From contig NC_092020.1 of assembly GCF_042242105.1 (NCBI RefSeq), positions 22,195,288 through 22,259,287 of the forward strand: DNA of 64,000 bases, read 5' to 3'. This stretch comes from Pempheris klunzingeri. Lineage: Eukaryota > Chordata > Actinopteri > Acropomatiformes > Pempheridae. Both the position numbers and the translations under genes were made by a program. The notes beneath the pieces were generated by a model, which was not told the origin of the DNA, made no database searches, and saw nothing but the letters and a program-made list of their open reading frames with translations. Positions 62,801 through 64,000 of the stretch are shown here, piece after piece. The first letter of the stretch is position 1, and the number at the start of each line of letters is the position of its first letter.

Positions 62801-63974
62801 ATAATGTACACAGTATTAGCACTGTTGTACTTGTTGAGGCAACACTGCTGTATTTGGAAATATAATGACTGCAAGTCTGCAGTCCCAGTTACTGAGGATA
62901 TGCAGGTTCTCACTGGAGGGAGATGATGAAAGCTGATGTAATCCCTGAGAAAGAGGCTGAAGAAAAGCGGCACAGATAGTGCAGAAAGAATATGCTAATT
63001 AGCTACTCAAGGTTAATAGCAGCTCTCTCATTTGCGTCCTCGTCAATGGAAATAAAATATTCGGTTGCACGCTTGATGCCTGACCCAGTGCCTGCACCAA
63101 AGCAGAAAATTTAAGCAAAATGAAAAAATCTGCATCATTTAGTAATTCTACAGCCCAAGCTGAATTAAGAGCTTGTCTTGCTGCATCCTTTCAGTTTTCT
63201 AACCAAATGTAAACATGAAATGCAGAGAGGACAAATGTGAAAAAGGCTGTGTGTCTAGTTAATCATCACCAAAGCAAAGGTGGCAGATGCACCGTCACCT
63301 AAATAAAAAATTAGTTTTCTTTGCCTGTACAAGCTCTCTGCCGTCAGCTCCAGGTCAGAGTCGTTGTACATGTAGCCAGGGATGAAGTTCTTCCACTCTG
63401 GGTTGACCAGATAATGGGTGTCCACAACCTGAGAGCGAGAAAGAGGATGTGTGATCAATGAATCCCACGGGAAGCGAATAGGATCAGTCAGTATATTAAA
63501 TACACTTGGCTCCAAATCTGCTGAGTAGAATTAAAGGGAAAACCAGCGTGATTCTAGATCAAAACACAGACCCAAACAAAGCCGCAATCTTGCTTCACAT
63601 TTTCCTGTGTTCTCTTTTTTTTAATCTAAAATGAAAGATGCATGTACGCATTAAACTAGTTGCCAATTAGGTTTCTGTTAATCGGTTAATTGACTAACGT
63701 TTGCAGCTCCATACAGTCCAAGGCACTTTGCATCAAACACAAAGAAATATATTCTGCATGAAAATCAAGTCAACCTGCGACTTAAGATGTACATGTAAGT
63801 TTCAGTAAGATTTAAATCCTGTATCATTTCTAGGTGGCCTTTTGACTTGCCTTGAAGACTTCTTTGGTGTGGAACGGTTCACAAACAAGTTTCTCCATGT
63901 TTCCTCCAGCCAGGAAGGTGATGGTAACCAGCCCCATCAGCACCCAGGTGAAGATGAAGCTAAATCCCACGCCA
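51634..63974 (-). CDS. prom1: Prominin-1 (CD133), 13 exons of the 3' half
   Basis: Minus-strand exons in coding order: 63974-63851, 63428-63325, 62543-62459, 59137-58991, 57287-57216, 56564-56472, 54940-54887, 54805-54725, 54643-54575, 54009-53920, 53510-53395, 52144-52121, 51702-51634. Phases join into 376 codons. Prominin-1 is a five-pass cholesterol-binding glycoprotein of membrane protrusions and of photoreceptor outer-segment discs. The first exon encodes the fourth membrane helix and [10 protein letters not shown]. The following ones form the second large extracellular loop, with N-glycosylation sites (NDS, NIS, NTT, NAS) and blocks [16 protein letters not shown] and [20 protein letters not shown]. 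Exon 53510-53395 encodes the fifth helix and [18 protein letters not shown]; the last two give the tail TIPMK, then GNNGYH and IPNPMMT. The first two donors are GC (AAG/GCAAGT, CAG/GCAAAG). N-terminal exons lie right of the window. The last few codons are not located. Paralogue a or b is undetermined. Confidence 0.93.
52627..53103. mobile_element. TTAA-flanked MITE-like element
   Basis: Left TTAAAGGCCCCATATTC; the right end, reverse-complemented, reads TTAAAGGTCCCATATTG. The 477-base non-coding element has near-identical ends, one mismatch in the first 16 bases, within TTAA. I recognise the end motif from abundant fish MITEs. It lies in the prom1 intron 52145-53394. Confidence 0.65.
53535..53600 (-). 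repeat. Dispersed repeat, family D fragment
   Basis: Contains gcttgaaacgattagtccat followed by taatcaattag and atcgatcgaat, the reverse of the end of the 61890-62165 copy (aatcgttagtttcagccct). Confidence 0.55.
54293..54314. repeat. AT microsatellite
   Basis: Short AT run followed by poly-T in a prom1 intron. Confidence 0.8.
55903..55994. mobile_element. Short TTAA-flanked MITE-like element
   Basis: Left TTAAAGGCAAAAT; the right end, reverse-complemented, reads TTAAAGGCACTAAAGG; 92 bases. The match beyond TTAAAGGCA is weak. Confidence 0.4.
56571..56604. repeat. CA microsatellite abutting a prom1 splice acceptor
   Basis: A CA run (TG on the prom1 strand) lies six bases from the exon border at 56564, so it replaces the usual pyrimidine tract of that acceptor (gtgtgtgtttcag). 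Confidence 0.9.
56968..57232. repeat. Direct duplication, copy 1 (includes 17 bases of a prom1 exon)
   Basis: 265 bases identical, except for two substitutions, to 58359-58623 at a constant offset of 1391. The right end covers the prom1 donor at 57214-57215 and the last 17 exon bases (57216-57232). This copy adjoins the functional exon. Confidence 0.92.
58359..58623. repeat. Direct duplication, copy 2
   Basis: Second copy of 56968-57232, lying in the prom1 intron 57288-58990. Differences: cagCgctg versus cagAgctg, and cggAGcagc versus cggAAcagc. The copied exon end breaks off after tgtttggg and continues into unrelated ttcaattccc, so this copy has a splice donor but no exon body. Confidence 0.92.
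58971..58987. repeat. TG microsatellite abutting a prom1 splice donor
   Basis: The CA tract (prom1 strand) follows the donor GAAGAG/GTGACACACAC of the exon 59137-58991 by three bases. Confidence 0.85.
59849..59901. repeat. Poly-C (30) followed by AC repeat
   Basis: Thirty consecutive C at 59849-59878, then (AC)n to 59901, in a prom1 intron. On the prom1 strand this is a G30 tract. Confidence 0.9.
60082..60165. promoter_or_regulatory. CpG-rich promoter-like motif cluster in prom1 intron
   Basis: Within 85 bases: ACCGGAAA (ETS-like, 60084-60091), GTGACGTC (CRE-like, 60133-60140), a second TGACGTGG, and ACGCATGCGCTC (NRF1-like, 60155-60166). CpG is dense here against an AT-rich intron. The set is typical of housekeeping or bidirectional promoters, but no adjoining exon is established; it may belong to a transposon. 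Confidence 0.35.
60338..60589. repeat. Imperfect inverted repeat
   Basis: Arms 60338-60380 and 60547-60589, both 43 bases, share tggcctgtaa/ttacaggcca, aagactgg/ccagtctt, ttggaccgg/ccggtccaa and gtcaac/gttgac. The loop of 166 bases is non-coding. Confidence 0.6.
61890..62165 (+). repeat. Dispersed teleost repeat, family D
   Basis: Contains tttgataattgattgattcg, agcttcttaaatgtgaatac, atatctttgggttggggac, gatcgagaaaataattgaca and ends aataatcgttagtttcagcc. Fragments recur at 53535-53600 and 63650-63710 and near 4780. A well-known style of fish interspersed repeat; class not determined. Confidence 0.65.
62587..62604. repeat. GA microsatellite
   Basis: Short GA run in a prom1 intron, just right of the exon 62459-62543. 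Confidence 0.75.
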
Positions 63975-64000
63975 CTGTGGGGAAGGACAGACAGGCCGTC

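Noticed and set aside
63255-63428. Open reading continuing past 63325 in prom1
   Set aside because: Homology to prominin stops exactly at the GC donor and resumes in phase at 62543; the read-through is intronic.

Overview
The window is vertebrate nuclear DNA from a ray-finned fish. Genes are split into many short exons with GT-AG (twice GC-AG) introns. Every recognisable protein is a vertebrate orthologue. The intergenic space is AT-rich and holds CA/GT, AT and poly-C tracts and dispersed repeats of the kinds I know from percomorph teleosts. The assignment to a percomorph-like teleost is an inference from repeat style and gene content; no species can be named.

Layout. (1) 169-3513, + strand: the last 11 coding exons of bbs7, a BBSome subunit, entering from the left edge. 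(2) 5288-8962, +: complete ccna2 (cyclin A2), eight coding exons, preceded by a cell-cycle promoter module (CRE-like site, inverted CCAAT box, CDE and CHR). (3) 10191-10424, +: a 77-codon single-pass membrane microprotein that I identify as smim43 (formerly TMEM155, also NEMEP). (4) 10425-16795: intergenic DNA with repeats and a candidate solo LTR. (5) 16796-32816, +: anxa5 (annexin A5), one leader exon plus 12 coding exons over 16 kb. (6) 32817-38830: gene-poor DNA. (7) 39010-40470 and 42411-43146, - strand: the secreted FGF-binding proteins fgfbp1 and fgfbp2. (8) 51634-63974, -: thirteen 3' coding exons of prom1 (prominin-1), running off the right edge at its 5' side. Its final exon is not securely located.

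Two conserved neighbourhoods meet here. bbs7-ccna2-smim43-anxa5 corresponds to the human 4q27 block, without EXOSC9, which lies between CCNA2 and TMEM155 in human. fgfbp1-fgfbp2-prom1 corresponds to human 4p15. The junction lies between anxa5 and fgfbp1. The genes do not form one pathway: bbs7 serves ciliary trafficking, ccna2 the S/G2 cell cycle, anxa5 calcium-dependent phosphatidylserine binding, the fgfbp pair extracellular FGF release, and prom1 plasma-membrane protrusions and photoreceptor discs.

The most notable non-gene signals are: a 265-bp near-identical direct duplication inside prom1 that copies the end of an exon with its splice donor; two successive GC-AG introns in prom1; an intronic CpG-type promoter-like cluster followed by an inverted repeat; a long inverted repeat in the last anxa5 intron; interleaved palindromes in another anxa5 intron; and several TTAA-flanked MITE-like elements. 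I see no prokaryotic features, CRISPR arrays, rRNA or credible tRNA genes.
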